A stretch of DNA of 64,000 nucleotides from Liquidambar formosana (Eukaryota > Streptophyta > Magnoliopsida > Saxifragales > Altingiaceae): positions 35,678,790 through 35,742,789 of the forward strand of contig CM077826.1 of assembly GCA_039720395.1 (NCBI GenBank), read 5' to 3'. The notes below the pieces were generated by a model, which saw only the letters and a list, made by a program, of their open reading frames with translations, searched no databases and was not told where the DNA came from. Of this stretch, positions 45,165 to 58,373 are shown piece after piece (position 1 is the stretch's first letter; each line of letters opens with the position of its first letter). Made by a program: the position numbers and the translations under genes.

Positions 45165-47567
45165 TGTGAACCCCGGAAATTGGGCCCACGAGGGATTGAA
45201 AAGAAAGTGGGTTTGAAAAAGAAAAAGGAAAGGAGTCGCCACCTTATTTTTTAAAGGAAACAAGGAAAACCCTAAAAATAGTTTGTTTTAGGAAAACAAT
45301 TTGAATGACTCCATAAAAAAGGAAAGGCAAAAACCAATCTTTTGAAAACCAAAGAAATCGGGGATTCGGAGGCTAAGTTATGACATGGGAAGGTTCTAGG
45401 CAAAGCCTATAGGCACCCATGTCACCCTTTCGGTCTCTCAGTTCATTTGGGCTAAATTAAGATCTTTCCCATACAAAAATCAGCAAGTATATCATCACAA
45501 GAATTGCATGCATATCATATATTTCATTCATCCATCCATGCATAATAAGCAAATAAAAACAGAAAAAAGAAAGAAGAAAAGAAAACATAAATAAACCTAG
45601 GATGCTTGGATCCTAGAACGGACTTGAGCCTCACGAAGAGCGCCTACGCACCATGCAACGAAATACATGGATCAAAGTCCACGTAGTTCGATTAGAACTA
45701 AGGTTAAATCCTAATACAAACCTATGGTTAAAACCCTAGGTTTCCTTATTTGATCAAAAGAGTTAAATATGATAGAAAGTTTGATTTTAGGAAAGAAATC
45801 CACAAAATGGAAACTTTAATAAAAACCAGAATTTTGTTGGTTAAGGAAACCTCTAATTAAACCATAGGATCATATTAAAAATTAACCCTAAATAGGGAGA
45901 AGAGAATGAGTTAAGAAGAAAGGTGAATTGGGGCACCTTCACACCCACTTACCTGAGCGCAATTAGCTCCAAGCATTTAGCCATTTCAGACATAAGCAGC
46001 CCTATTTGCCATGGGACAAATACCACACCTATTTGCACCCTTACAAGTGCTCAAAACCATGCAAAAACACTAACATGCAAATCTGGACAGAATAGTATTA
46101 TGACCTAAAATCATCCACTAAGCATGCCAATAGCAAAAACAGCGAACAATAATAAGTCCTAACATATTCCTAGAACCATATCATGCATAAAAACCCTAAA
46201 ACATACTAACATGCATGCAAAACTATCATGTTTACTCCATATGAAAAACATATACAGCAAACACGAAGAAAAACCAAATAAAAAAGTCTACTTTATCATG
46301 CTATATGAAAACAAACACGAAACAATGACTCTAAAACCCTAAACTCACAAATATGCTTAAAAACATACAAAACATACTTTAATCATGCTAAAACCAAACC
46401 AAACAGAAATTAAATCATGCATATTAACTAACTAAAGCAATATAACATGATGAAAATCCTAACTCTAACATGCAATGACACTAATCCTAGCACAAGGACA
46501 AACAGGAGCACAAGAATCACAACTATGCATTAAAAACCTAAAGGACAGCCCTAAAGCATGCTAATCAGTAGATAAAAAATAGATATTCCATGTATATTAA
46601 CTAGCTAGAGTGTTAATACATGATAAAAAAGTTACCTTTAACATGCAATAGGCCTAACCCATATGAAAACCTAGTTTAAGCTTGAATAGAGAAGGAGAAT
46701 ACCTTAGGAAGGGCCTTCCTTGCTGCTGTATGCAATTGTTCGTGGCTCCTCAGGTCTTTAGAGTGAATCAAACCAACACGAATCCTCCTCTTTGTCAAAG
46801 TGGTATCACAGCAAAGAGATCAAAACTCACTCAACTTTGAAAAGAAATAGAAAACAAAAAGAGAACAAGAGAAAAGAAAAAGTGATTCTCGTCACTTTGC
46901 AGCAGCAGCAACTTCAATCGCGTTTTTGGGTATGAAAACTTTGGATTTGGACAAAGCTTGTGAAATACAAAGTTGTAGAGAATTGAATTATCTTTCTAAC
47001 AAGACCAATTTCATCAAATTCTGACTTCGGATGAAAAAGTTATGATTAAAATACGACTGCTGGTTTTCAGAAAATCTGCTGCTGAATTATGACGAATTTC
47101 ACTCCCTCCAAACCCTCTTCTCCTTCCCCTTGTTTAAAGACATTAAGAGAGTATTTATAGCTGAAATCTGGAGTTTCCCTTTCCTTCCTGGACTAGGTTT
47201 CCTTGGAGAATAATCAAAAGGTATTTTATAATGATAAAAGACTTCTAATCTGAATAGGAAAAGGAAATTGTCTTTTATAAAAATTGGGAGACTGACCGCT
47301 AACACGCATGCACATGTATCGTATGTGCGTACACACACTCATCACATACGTACACGTGTTAGTGTCATGATAAAAATGGCTAATTTAATAAAATAATTTT
47401 CTTTTCATTTTAACCAAAAATCTCATGCTGTGATTCGCACTAATTCTTCAAGGACAATCCGTAAATAACCACACTAAACTCATCATCAGGCCATATCAAA
47501 ATTGAACTTCATGAAACACTTTTGAAGGTAAAATGATGACTAATGAAAGTTAATTTGAAAAGATTTG
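45165..47567 (-). repeat. Element E 5' LTR, part left of element F
   Basis: Starts TGTGAACCCC like the LTRs of B and matches them to about 47487 with scattered changes. After that it carries a stretch absent from B, up to the F insertion. TATA box 47152-47159, U3 palindrome 47299-47362. The remainder of the LTR is at 56339-56728. Confidence 0.93.
47152..47159 (-). promoter_or_regulatory. TATA box of element E 5' LTR
   Basis: TATAAATA on the minus strand. F is inserted about 400 bp upstream, in U3, so the core promoter is kept but distal U3 is displaced by 8.8 kb. Confidence 0.65.
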
Positions 47568-49909
47568 TGTCACGCCCCAAAAATAGCCTTGCTAAAGCCT
47601 AGTGAGGTAGTGACAACTCAAAACCTTATCCATTCATTCTCCAAAAGACACCATGTATATAACAACTCATCTTACATGTAACAACATCTATACTTAACAT
47701 TAGTATACAACAACTCATCTTACATGTAACAGCATCTTTGTAACATCTCATACTACAATGATGTTAATAGCACTTCTCAAAAGTTATGCCACTCAAGCAT
47801 ATAAAATTTGCACGTACCTGTGCCTCTGTTGCCTGCTGCAACCTGCAAAAACAATCATAGCATTCCTGTCTGCTCATACAGGATATACTATCTACGACCA
47901 CAGCACACACCGCTCATCATGTGTGTATGCTACGCCACTGGCCTCTTGCCCTCAAAAATGGAGTAGCATATTAGTGCACTAACTGCAGGGCTTTCTCAAC
48001 CCGGTCGTCTCATCTCAACATCTCAACATTTCAATCTCAGTTACAAGTATAAGCAACTTCACATAAACATGTCAAAAAAAAATAGATTTATACATATTTG
48101 TCTCTCATCTCAACATCTTAAGCTCAATCACAAGTATAAGTATTCAACTTCACATAAACAGATCACTGAATAACTTGATACATGTTTGTACATGCATTAA
48201 TAATCATATCGCTCAATATATAGATACTAATATCATGCACGTACACTAATTAATCTCAATAATATTGCAATATCCAATTATGAATATGAATTATCATTCA
48301 TCTTATGTTCCACCACCATTAACAATCTTAATCAAACTACTCAACATAAATCTTTAAACCAAATATTCAGTTTAATGAAATTCAGGGGCTATATTGCAAA
48401 TATAAAAATATGAGAATTATGATGATATCATAAAAATATTAATAAAAAGTCCCTGAAGTGTTCTACTTCTCATAGAAATTGCATGGGTTCAAACAAAACT
48501 CAATTTGGAATCCATTCGAGCTATTTTTAGTGAGTAGGGGTAAAATCGTCATTTTACATGTGAATAAAATAATACCCAAAATTAAAACATTCATTTTACC
48601 TCAAACATACTCTTATGTAAATTTTGTTGATATGAATCCAATGGTTCAATTCGTAACTCAATCGGAATTCTATACGCTTTGTTTGAGCTAGTCAAAGTTT
48701 GAAAACAAACTACACAAAAGGGTTAAAGTCTCCTAATTTTTGAAACCCGTGTTATCATGCTCATATGTGTACAAAATTATAAACATAAGTTTATAGTATT
48801 TTTGTAAGATTTTTAAAAATATTTTCAACACCTAATGAGGGCCTCACATGGCCAATTGCACTAGGGTACACGTGGCCTAAGGTGCACGCTGCCACACTCA
48901 ATCACTCACCCTTCTTCTTCCCCGCGCAAAGCCAAAATTCTGCTGCTGTCTGGAATTTTTCTCATATTTAATCAGAATTTTGAAAATTCATAACTAATTC
49001 ATTTCTCAACCTTTTTCGATGATTCAAAAGCCCATTTTGCTTAGTTTTTCATGTAGAATCTTATAAAAATATCAGAAAAATAAAACCAGTTACGAATTCA
49101 TACAGATTTTCATATCTGTGTTTCGGGCTGTCCCATTTATTTCTCACAACCTACAAGGTGTTAAAGCCTAAGATTTATACAGAAGGCTCTTTATAGTATC
49201 ATAAAACTACGGTAAAAATTTCATAGAGTTTCATTTACTGTGCGTAGAGAACCAATCAAACAAAGTATGAGGGAAGCCATTGATGCTTCTTTGAAGCTCC
49301 AAAAATTATCCAAACATCAACCAATCCTCATGAAACTTTTAGAACCTATCTTATATCATTCAAAGATGAAAAATCTCACCTCAAGTTTGTAGAAAAATGT
49401 TTTGAAACTTCTTGGTTTGAGCTCCCTTCTTTCTCCTTCTTTCTTTCTCTCTATTTCTCTCTTGTTTTTACACTCTTTTAGCAGCCCAAAATAGCACGAA
49501 AATGAGCTGCAAATTAGCCCTTTTATACCCCCTCAAGTCAAAGGAAGTCTCCCCTCATTAATTTGTGAAGATTCCCTCTTATCCCTTTGTCCCCAAGCAA
49601 ACCATTTCTTTTTCCTTAAGCAAACGTGGCTATTTTTGTTGGTTTGTTTTGTTTTGTTTTGTTTTGCTTTTATTTTTCAGCAATTCATAAAATTTAGCCA
49701 CCTATCCCCTCCCATGTAAGCAATGACCTCATCTTAAGGATTAATTACATCATTAATCCTATTAATATAATAAGTCAGTAATTTTTGTTATATATATATC
49801 CTAAAGCTTTGATGATTAATACTAATTATAATTATGACAATAACAATAATAATAATAATAATCACACTAATAAATTGATTATTAGTGGGCAAATATTTGG
49901 GCTATCACA
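47568..49909 (-). repeat. Element F 3' LTR (shortened)
   Basis: 2342 bp. It lacks the ~370 bp present at about 53713-54083 in the 5' LTR. The breakpoints share a TG dinucleotide (CCATG | TATATAAC). Otherwise nearly identical. TATA box (TATAAAAG) on the minus strand at 49520-49527. An AAT microsatellite lies near 49842-49862. Its open frames are matched in the other LTR by DNA identity only. Confidence 0.93.
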
Positions 49910-52900
49910 TTCTACCAACCTTAAAAAAAAATTTCGTCCTCGAAATTTGAATAGTTTTAAATCAAATACTATATACCACTATGCTTCCACTGCGCAACTC
50001 AAATTTAAAAGAGCTCATAAGTAAAACAAATTTTCTTTCTCAAGAAAATACATTTACAAGTATGGTGGAATAATCCAGTATGTATAATCAATTAACAACT
50101 CCCAATAATATTCATATCCAAAATTGAAGTCCAAGGTCAAATCAAAGTTACATATAGATGTAAGGATCAAAAATACATTTTTATGGAAAATGTACTAAAA
50201 CTTCGTGTTATGTTTAGCACGTCCAAAGGGGTCTCTACCGTTCATATGATTTAGAAATTAGAGGTCGTTAGAGTTGCTTTTTTTTTTTTTTTTTTTAAAA
50301 AAAAATTAGAAACTAAGTTTCCAATGTTTATAAAACATGTAGTTCAAATCAACACTGAAATAAGATCTTATTGGGCATAAAACCATGATAGAATATGGTC
50401 TTAGTTTGTAGTAGAATCGCGTCTTATAGAAACAGAATTAAGTAGAGTTATCAAGATACCTTAGTAAAACAGAATAGATTGTAGATAAATATTCATATCC
50501 TCAAATATATAATTTCAAATCTTGATTTTTCTTGATTCTATGTAAACTAAACTCATAAAACATTTTGACAAAATATGCCTTAGGATGAAAACCTTCTCTT
50601 TATAATTTAGCGATTTTATCTGATATTACTTTTCTAGAATTTCATAACAATATTAACCAATGAATAGTGTTTGAATTTATGGGAATAAACCACAAAGAAT
50701 TTGATTCTAAAACTTTTTATGCAAAAACCAGACATAACAATGGTATTTCTCATAAACTTTCATAAAATTATGACATGGATAACCCCTTTAATAAATTCGT
50801 TCAAAACACCCTTTCTGCTGAAAAATGAAAAATACAGCATAACAGATTTGTTTTGTAACTTCATTTTAAAACAGCGATTCAACTTCAAAAGGCATGAAAA
50901 TCTCTAGATTTGGAGTTCAATATCTTAAGAATACATAGGAAAAACATAATGCATAAATAATGTTTCTAGTTAAATAACACAATATCTACAGAAAATTTCT
51001 GTATTGCCAGCATATAGCTCATCTTCTCTAAAAATTCATAACCTTCTCAAATCTTAACGAAATTAAGTGATTCAAAGGCCCAATGAAAGCTTGAGAAATA
51101 TACTTTTAGATTCCATGGTTGGTTCTCATTAAAACAACACCCATTAAATCAAATTTTGAAGTAGAGTTTCAGGTTCCAAAACTCTAACATAAACTTTGAA
51201 CAACAATTACTTGTAACACTCTTAATCATTCCTCACCAATTTCATAGGTAAAAATTACATGCTAAATGGATACAAAGTCCTCAATAATAGAATCAAATAA
51301 TTGAGTGTATAAAGACAATTAAACTATTATAATTTGGACTTCATTAAAGCATAATTTTAAGCTTTTAAACTCAAAGTTTCCAAACCACATATTTCAATTG
51401 AAACTAGGAACCAACGTCAAATAAAAATAGGGGTCAATCCTCACTAACAAGCTCAAATTGAACCATCAATTTACTATAAATTATATCTCCCTAAAATTCC
51501 TTTCTTATCTGTAATTGATGTGATTTAGCAAACAAAATCGATTGTAGAAAAATTTCATCCTCCAAGTTAATTCCACAAATTGTCAATGCAACGCTAGAGA
51601 ATTGCTATTTTTCTCAATATGAACTCCAAAAATAACTGGGATTTTCATTCAGCATCCTTCTTGACATCTCTCTTAATTCTCAAGTCTTGTAGGCACTACC
51701 AATTATTATAGATTATAAATACCAAGAAAATGCCAATCACCAATGTACATAAGTCACACAGTTTTCACTAGCCTGATTTCATCCCCATATTTCAAACCCT
51801 TTACACCCATCCATCACAAGAGGGACACCATTGATGTTCAAGGAGGGAAACCATAACCATCCATAATGTGGAAAACCAACCATAAGGATAACCATTACAG
51901 AATAAACCTTTAAGGCCTTTCACCTAAGGGCACTCTACACCCTTCTTGTTAAACAAGGGAGAATTTCTCAGTCAAACCATCGAGTAATGCATTAAAGGAC
52001 AGGAGCCAATGTTCCATTTTAAATATAAAATAAGTATTCAACCCTCCAATTTCAAAAATTCATAAAATTCATCTCAATTCTTTTCAAATCCAAACATGGC
52101 TCCTACTTTTCTCATAAATCATTTCAAATACTTTTGTAGAACTTTTCATAAACAGAGGGTTTCAATATCTTCAAACTCAATAAAAATAATTATTTTCTAT
52201 TTGAACACATTGAAGTTATTATTATTATTATGATGAAAACAGAACCATTCATATTCAAAACTTCATAACTCACTCTATTGTTGTGCAAATGAGGTCATTC
52301 TTGAAGACTTGAAAACAAGACTCAAAGCCCAATATACGAAAAATGATAACCCAATGAGAAAATATGATTTCATTGATTATAAAACCAATTTGATTTTGTG
52401 GACAGTGTGCTGGAATTTGGTTCTAACACTGGTTCAATGGGCTTGAGACTTGTAGCATATGAAAACTGACATAATATAGAGTCTTTATACTAAACATTAT
52501 GAATTTACTTCAGGTAAAACTATAAGTACAAAATTCCTGAAGTCAAATCATATATAGCATGGTCTGTAAAAACAGCTTTACTCTTACAACTTCGTAAATT
52601 TAACTATCCATGCACTTTATTTATATAAACTTTACTCTTATTCATGGGAGGAATAGAATCCCTACGTTTCTCAATAATACAACAATATTAAATTTATATA
52701 ACACAACTCCGTATACATACTTAGATACCAATTTTCTTCTCGTAGTATAGTTACTATTCATTCTTTATGAATATTGACTCATATCTCCTATTTGATCCTT
52801 TTATAAGAACCATACTCGTGAATTTAAATTGTCAGTCTTCTCATCTGTCCACCTATAAAAGAAATTTCTAAATAAATCATGATACCACTCATAGTACTAA

Positions 52901-53607
52901 CCCAAGTACTTCATCTCAAAATTAAAAACGATATCTTTACTTAAATCTTGAAGTCCTCCGCTTTCGATATAGAATTTTGTGACTCATCCCTCAACCTCAC
53001 CCTCACCCTCACCCATCTTGAGCCTATTGGGAATATTGGGACTCTTGGTTCTCTCAACCTCACCCTAACCCTCACCCATTTCGAGCCTGTTGGGACTGTT
53101 GGGACTATTGGTCTCTTGGGCCTCTTGTCACATCATTCCCCATCAAGAAGTCAGAATTGTCACTTACTTAAGAATTTCACTTTTAAATCTTCAACACGTG
53201 ATACAAAGTCCATCTTAAAACCTATGCCCCTATCACTTCCAACTTTTCAAACCAAATGAGTATATATATATTTTTTTCTTCCATCTTCAGGAGCTATTCA
53301 TGGAATTTCTAACCTTGAGTTTCTGATCACATAACCTAATAATGAGACTCGGATGCACTACTACCATCAAAAGATATGAAATTCCGCTACGAACTCAAAC
53401 ATTCTCCATCTCTACACATATCATATCTCGGACATAGTATTATCTTGAGACCCAAAATTTTTGATACTTCAACAATATGAATCACAACAGCCTTAATTAT
53501 TCAACTAAACGTCCAAATCTCAAAATTTTCTCATTTAAAAAATGCTAAAACTTAGGAATCTAATCACCAAATAAAGATTTTAAATCCCAAAGAGATCTAA
53601 TTCCTAA
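49910..53607 (-). other. Internal region of element F, no coding sequence found
   Basis: 3.7 kb, AT-rich, without any frame that resembles gag, protease, RT or integrase on either strand. It holds a T/A homopolymer pair near 50277-50307 and a minisatellite at 52986-53125. The bases next to the left LTR form the presumed polypurine tract (minus strand AAGGTTGGTAGAA). Otherwise I see nothing in it. Confidence 0.8.
52986..53125. repeat. ~65-bp minisatellite in element F
   Basis: Two units built on CTCAACCTCACCCTCACCCT and then GAGCCTRTTGGGAMTRTTGG, with internal CACCCT and TTGGGA mini-repeats. It lies inside a 103-codon open frame (52948-53259) that therefore shows a duplicated 'SLNLTLTLTHLEP'-type peptide. 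The open frame looks like a by-product of the repeat. Confidence 0.7.
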
Positions 53608-53619
53608 GCTCTGATACCA
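53608..53619 (-). promoter_or_regulatory. Primer binding site (initiator tRNA-Met), element F
   Basis: Plus strand GCTCTGATACCA, i.e. TGGTATCAGAGC on the minus strand, five bases from the 5' LTR. Confidence 0.9.
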
Positions 53620-53624
53620 AAATC

Positions 53625-56338
53625 TGTCACGCCCCAAAAATAGCCTTGCTAAAGCCTAGTGAGGTAGTGACAACTCAAAACCTTATCCATTCATTCTCCA
53701 AAAGACACCATGTTAACAAATATTACTTCACATAAACATTAATTTCTTTATGACCTCATATACGAAATTATAATTATTACAATGCATCACTGTTGATATT
53801 ACATCACATATGTCAACTTATCAAAACTAAACAACTATCGAATCAGGAAAATATGCTCTTCTATTCATGTCTTCTCAACAGCTCACAAATTTCCAAATCC
53901 TGAAAAATAATTTTTAATAAAAGGGTGAGCAAACCACGGCTCAGTGAGATAATTCATCCATGAATGCTTAACTTTAGTATACAACAACTCATCGTACATT
54001 TAATAGCATCTCTGTAACATCTCATACTGTAATGATGTTAATAGCATTCTCAAAATTTATGCCACTCAAGCATATAAAATTTGTATATAACAACTCATCT
54101 TACATGTAACAACATCTATACTTAACATTAGTATACAACAACTCATCTTACATGTAACAGCATCTTTGTAACATCTCATACTACAATGATGTTAATAGCA
54201 CTTCTCAAAAGTTATGCCACTCAAGCATATAAAATTTGCACGCACCTGTGCCTCTGTTGCCTGCTGCAACCTGCAAAAACAATCATAGCATTCCTGTCTG
54301 CTCATACAGGATATACTATCTACGACCACAGCACACACCGCTCATCATGTGTGTATGCTACGCCACTGGCCTCTTGCCCTCAAAAATGGAGTAGCATATT
54401 AGTGCGCTAACTGCAGGGCTTTCTCAACCCGGTCGTCTCATCTCAACATCTCAACATTTCAATCTCAGTTACAAGTATAAGCAACTTCACATAAACATGT
54501 AAAAAAAAAAATAGATTTATACATGTTTGTCTCTCATCTCAACATCTTAAGCTCAATCACAAGTATAAGTATTCAACTTCACATAAACAAATCACTGAAT
54601 AACTTGATACATGTTTGTACATGCATTAATAATCATATCGCTCAATATATAGATACTAATATCATGCACGTACACTAATTAATCTCAATAATATTGCAAT
54701 ATCCAATTATGAATATGAATTATCATTCATCTTGTGTTCCACCACCATTAACAATCTTAATCAAACTACTCAACATAAATCTTTAAACCAAATATTCAGT
54801 TTGATGAAATTCAGGGGCTATATTGCAAATATAAAAATATGAGAATTATGATGATATCATAAAAATATTAATAAAAAGTCCCTGAAGTGTTCTACTTCTC
54901 ATAGAAATTGCATGGGTTCAAACAAAACTCAATTTGGAATCCATTCGAGCTATTTTTAGTGAGTAGGGGTAAAATCGTCATTTTACATGTGAATAAAATA
55001 ATACCCAAAATTAAAACATTCATTTTACCTCAAACATACTCTTATGTAAATTTTGTTGATATGAATCCAATGGTTCAATTCGTAACTCAATCGGAATTCT
55101 GTACGCTTTGTTTGAGCTAGTCAAAGTTTGAAAACAAACTACACAAAAGGGTTAAAGTCTCCTAATTTTTGAAACCCGTGTTATCATGCTCATATGTGTA
55201 CAAAATTATAAACATAAGTTTATAGTATTTTTATAAGATTTTTAAAAATATTTTCAACACCTAATGAGGGCCCCACATGGCCAATTGCACTAGGGTACAC
55301 GTGGCCTAAGGTGCACGCTGCCACACTCAATCACTCACCCTTCTTCTTCCCCGCGCAAAGCCAAAATTCTGCTGCTGTCTGGAATTTTTCTCATATTTAA
55401 TCAGAATTTTGAAAATTCATAACTAATTCATTTCTCAACCTTTTTCGATGATTCAAAAGCCCATTTTGCTTAGTTTTTCATGTAGAATCTTATAAAAATA
55501 TCAGAAAAATAAAACCAGTTACGAATTCATACAGATTTTCATATCTGTGTTTCGGGCTGTCCCATTTATTTCTCACAACCTACAAGGTGTTAAAGCCTAA
55601 GATTTATACAGAAGGCTCTTTATAGTATCATAAAACTACGGTAAAAATTTCATAGAGTTTCATTTACTGTGCGTAGAGAACCAATCAAACAAAGTATGAG
55701 GGAAGCCATTGATGCTTCTTTGAAGCTCCAAAAATTATCCAAACATCAACCAATCCTCATGAAACTTTTAGAACCTATCTTATATCATTCAAAGATGAAA
55801 AATCTCACCTCAAGTTTGTAGAAAAATGTTTTGAAACTTCTTGGTTTGAGCTCCCTTCTTTCTCCTTCTTTCTTTCTCTCTATTTCTCTCTTGTTTTTAC
55901 ACTCTTTTAGCAGCCCAAAATAGCACGAAAATGAGCTGCAAATTAGCCCTTTTATACCCCCTCAAGTCAAAGGAAGTCTCCCCTCATTAATTTGTGAAGA
56001 TTCCCTCTTATCCCTTTGTCCCCAAGCAAACCATTTCTTTTTCCTTAAGCAAACGTGGCTATTTTTGTTGGTTTGTTTTGTTTTGTTTTGTTTTGCTTTT
56101 ATTTTTCAGCAATTCATAAAATTTAGCCACCTATCCCCTCCCATGTAAGCAATGACCTCATCTTAAGGATTAATTACATCATTAATCCTATTAATATAAT
56201 AAGTCAGTAATTTTTGTTATATATATATCCTAAAGCTTTGATGATTAATACTAATTATAATTATGACAATAACAATAATAATAATAATAATCACACTAAT
56301 AAATTGATTATTAGTGGGCAAATATTTGGGCTATCACA
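53625..56338 (-). repeat. Element F 5' LTR (full length)
   Basis: 2714 bp. TATA box TATAAAAG on the minus strand at 55949-55956. Near 53970-54240 it contains a ~130-bp internal tandem duplication (units beginning AGTATACAACAACTCATC). No gene is seen. Confidence 0.93.
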
Positions 56339-56728
56339 ATTTGGTTGGTAATTGTGAGTCAATTAGAGCTAACCCAAGGAAGGGTCAATTAACCAACTTG
56401 AACCACATCGAGCCATTTTAATCCCGAGCCATTGACTTACCAAATTGACACTAAAAATACCTCTTCTGCATCCATATGAACTCCAATTGACAATTTGGAG
56501 ATCATTCCAAGGTCAAATGAAAAGTTTGGGACTTAAAAGACGATTATGCCCCTCAAGTCACAAAAGCTCTTATTATCCCTCAAGATCAACTCCAATTTGA
56601 ACCAAAATTCATATCCATTGTCCTTGTGACTCTAGAAAACTAATGCAAGTGACTAGACTCAAAAACAAAACAAAAACATGCATGAAATGATGAGCCCTAG
56701 TAAGGTGGTGCAAAAATGGGGTGTGACA
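56339..56728 (-). repeat. Element E 5' LTR, part right of element F (start of U3)
   Basis: Begins with the second ATTTG duplicate of F and ends GTGTGACA like the LTRs of B. The last ~265 bp match 5541-5806. The first ~120 bp are absent from B but have a counterpart in the LTR of D (58620-58800). Confidence 0.9.
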
Positions 56729-57484
56729 GGTAGTTGCACCTGTTGTACCTGTTAAGCACCTGCAATTTGCATGCAAAACATACCAAAATACTAACCAACC
56801 AAGCTAGGCTCCAATCAAGCAATTATCATGCTAAAACATAGGCAAACACATGCTCAGAATATGGCAATAAGAACAATGGACAAATCTGGATAGAATTGAA
56901 ATAAGGTCTAAAATCACTCATAAGTCATGCAAAGAACACCAATCATGAACCAATAAAGACCCTAATTCAATCCTATATTCAATGACATGCAATAAACCCT
57001 AAAATCCACTACTATGGATGCAAAAATATCCTTTTTAGGGAAATAAACAAATCTGGACAGAATTGAATTAAAGCTTATATTCATCCACTAAGCATGCAAA
57101 CAACATAAATAGTGAACAATCATAAACCCTGATTTGAACGTAGAACCATGACATGCATAAAAACCCTAAAATCAACTATGTGAATGCTCAAAAATATCAT
57201 AGTTATCAAATATGCAACATATATATATCAACTATGAAGAAAAAATAAAGAAAAACCCTAAACTATCATGCTATATGCAACTTTCCTAATACAAGGATGA
57301 ATGAAACCCTAGAATCACAATTGCGCTCAAAATCACATAAAATAACTCTAAATCATGCAAAACTCATCATGGACATCATTCTAATCATGCATATTAATCA
57401 ATAGAAGCATCAACACATGATAAAAACACAAGCTTGCACATGAAATATAGCTATTTTAAGTAAAAACCTAATTTCAGCACAAGA

Positions 57485-57848
57485 GAAACCCTAGAATCCC
57501 AAACATGCAGTAAATCACATGGAACAGCATCCTAGCATACTAAACAGCCCATAAACATCCTCCTAATCATGCATACATACCAATGGAAGCAACAAGACAT
57601 GATAAAAACACAAGCTTTAATATGCAAAAGAGTTATTTCATGTAGAAAACCAATTTCAGCACTAAGGAAACCCTAGAATCCCAAACATGCAGTAAATCAC
57701 ATGGAATAACATCCTAGCATACTAAACAGCTCATAAACATTATCCTAATCATGCATACATACCAATGGAAGCAACAAGACATGATAAAAACACAAGCTTT
57801 GATATGCAATCATCTTATTCTATGCAAAACCCTAACTTTAAAAGAGAG
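57485..57848. repeat. 182-bp tandem duplication in LTR D
   Basis: GAAACCCTAGAATCCCAAAC recurs at 57485 and 57667. The units share CATGCATACATACCAATGGA and the flanking sequence, about 93% by eye. No coding sense. Confidence 0.85.
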
Positions 57849-58098
57849 AAGAGGAGGAAGGAGGGTATACCTATGGTGAAGTATCCTTTTGCTGCTGTAG
57901 AGAGTCCTCCTTCCTCTTATGCACTGTTGGGAATTCCTTCCTTCAAGCCTTCAAGCCAAACTCCAGCCCTCCTTCAAGCTTTCTCTCACACTCTCTCACT
58001 CAAAGTTTAGGTTAAAGTACCCTAAGGATGGCTGCCATAGCCTCCAATATGCCTCCCACTTCAGAAATTGCCTCCTCTATTGCTGAAGTATAAAGGGG

Positions 58099-58106
58099 TA
58101 TTTATA
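58099..58106 (-). promoter_or_regulatory. TATA box of element D 3' LTR
   Basis: TATAAATA on the minus strand, as in LTRs B, E and G. The palindromic cassette lies about 190 bp upstream. Confidence 0.6.
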
Positions 58107-58293
58107 GGGATTGAGGGGAAACCCTCAATGGTTGGGATTAAAACCCTAGGGATTGATCCAAGGGCTCTTAGAGGTTCCCTTGGGGCTCAAGTAGGTCAAA
58201 TAGGGCTGAAATTAGGGTTAAATGGCGGCTGGAAGCGAGCAAATCCGAGGAAATAGGGAGGGAGCCGCGTCAAAGCTCAAAAAAGGAAAGTGA

Positions 58294-58373
58294 CTCGGGT
58301 GACCACCTGGGGCTGGGCGGCTAGCCACCTGGGCCCAGGCAGCTAGCCGCCCAGGCCTGGGTGGTCACCCGAG
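58294..58373. repeat. Palindromic cassette in U3 of LTR D
   Basis: Perfect 14-bp arms: CTCGGGTGACCACC (58294-58307) and its complement (58360-58373). Inside are GGCGGCTAGCC and CTAGCCGCC arms and GGGCCC. Same outer boundary as the copies beside the cargo genes of A and B. Confidence 0.9.

Larger units (their letters stand above)
47568..56338 (-). mobile_element. Element F, non-coding chromovirus-like LTR element in the LTR of E
   Basis: 8771 bp with LTRs 47568-49909 and 53625-56338 (plus strand TGTCACGCCCC to CTATCACA) and target duplication ATTTG (47563-47567 and 56339-56343). The initiator-Met primer site at 53608-53619 is on the minus strand, which sets the orientation. Next to the 3' LTR the minus strand reads CGAGGACGAAATTTTTTTTT then AAGG, a 3' end I associate with Tekay/Del chromoviruses. 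The 3.7-kb internal region encodes no gag or pol, so the element must be moved by another element's proteins. By eye the LTRs differ at about ten sites plus one ~370-bp indel. Confidence 0.88.
38283..56728 (-). mobile_element. Element E, Ogre-like Ty3/gypsy, 3' end lost in gap
   Basis: Near-identical to element B in leader, gag and pol. Visible parts on the minus strand: 5' LTR (45165-56728, split by F), tRNA-Arg primer site, leader, intact gag-pro, intron, and pol as far as the integrase core. The rest of integrase, any cargo gene and the 3' LTR lie in or beyond the gap. The right flank (56729 onward) is LTR of element D, so E inserted there. The expected duplicate of the flank GGTAG cannot be checked because the left end is missing. 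Confidence 0.92.

Noticed and set aside
47758..47982. 74- and 70-codon frames repeated at 54186 and 54908
   Set aside because: They are the two LTRs of element F. The repeats are LTR identity and not gene duplication.
52948..53259. A 103-codon frame with a duplicated Leu/Thr-rich peptide in element F
   Set aside because: It follows directly from a ~65-bp minisatellite and has no start context, domain or counterpart.
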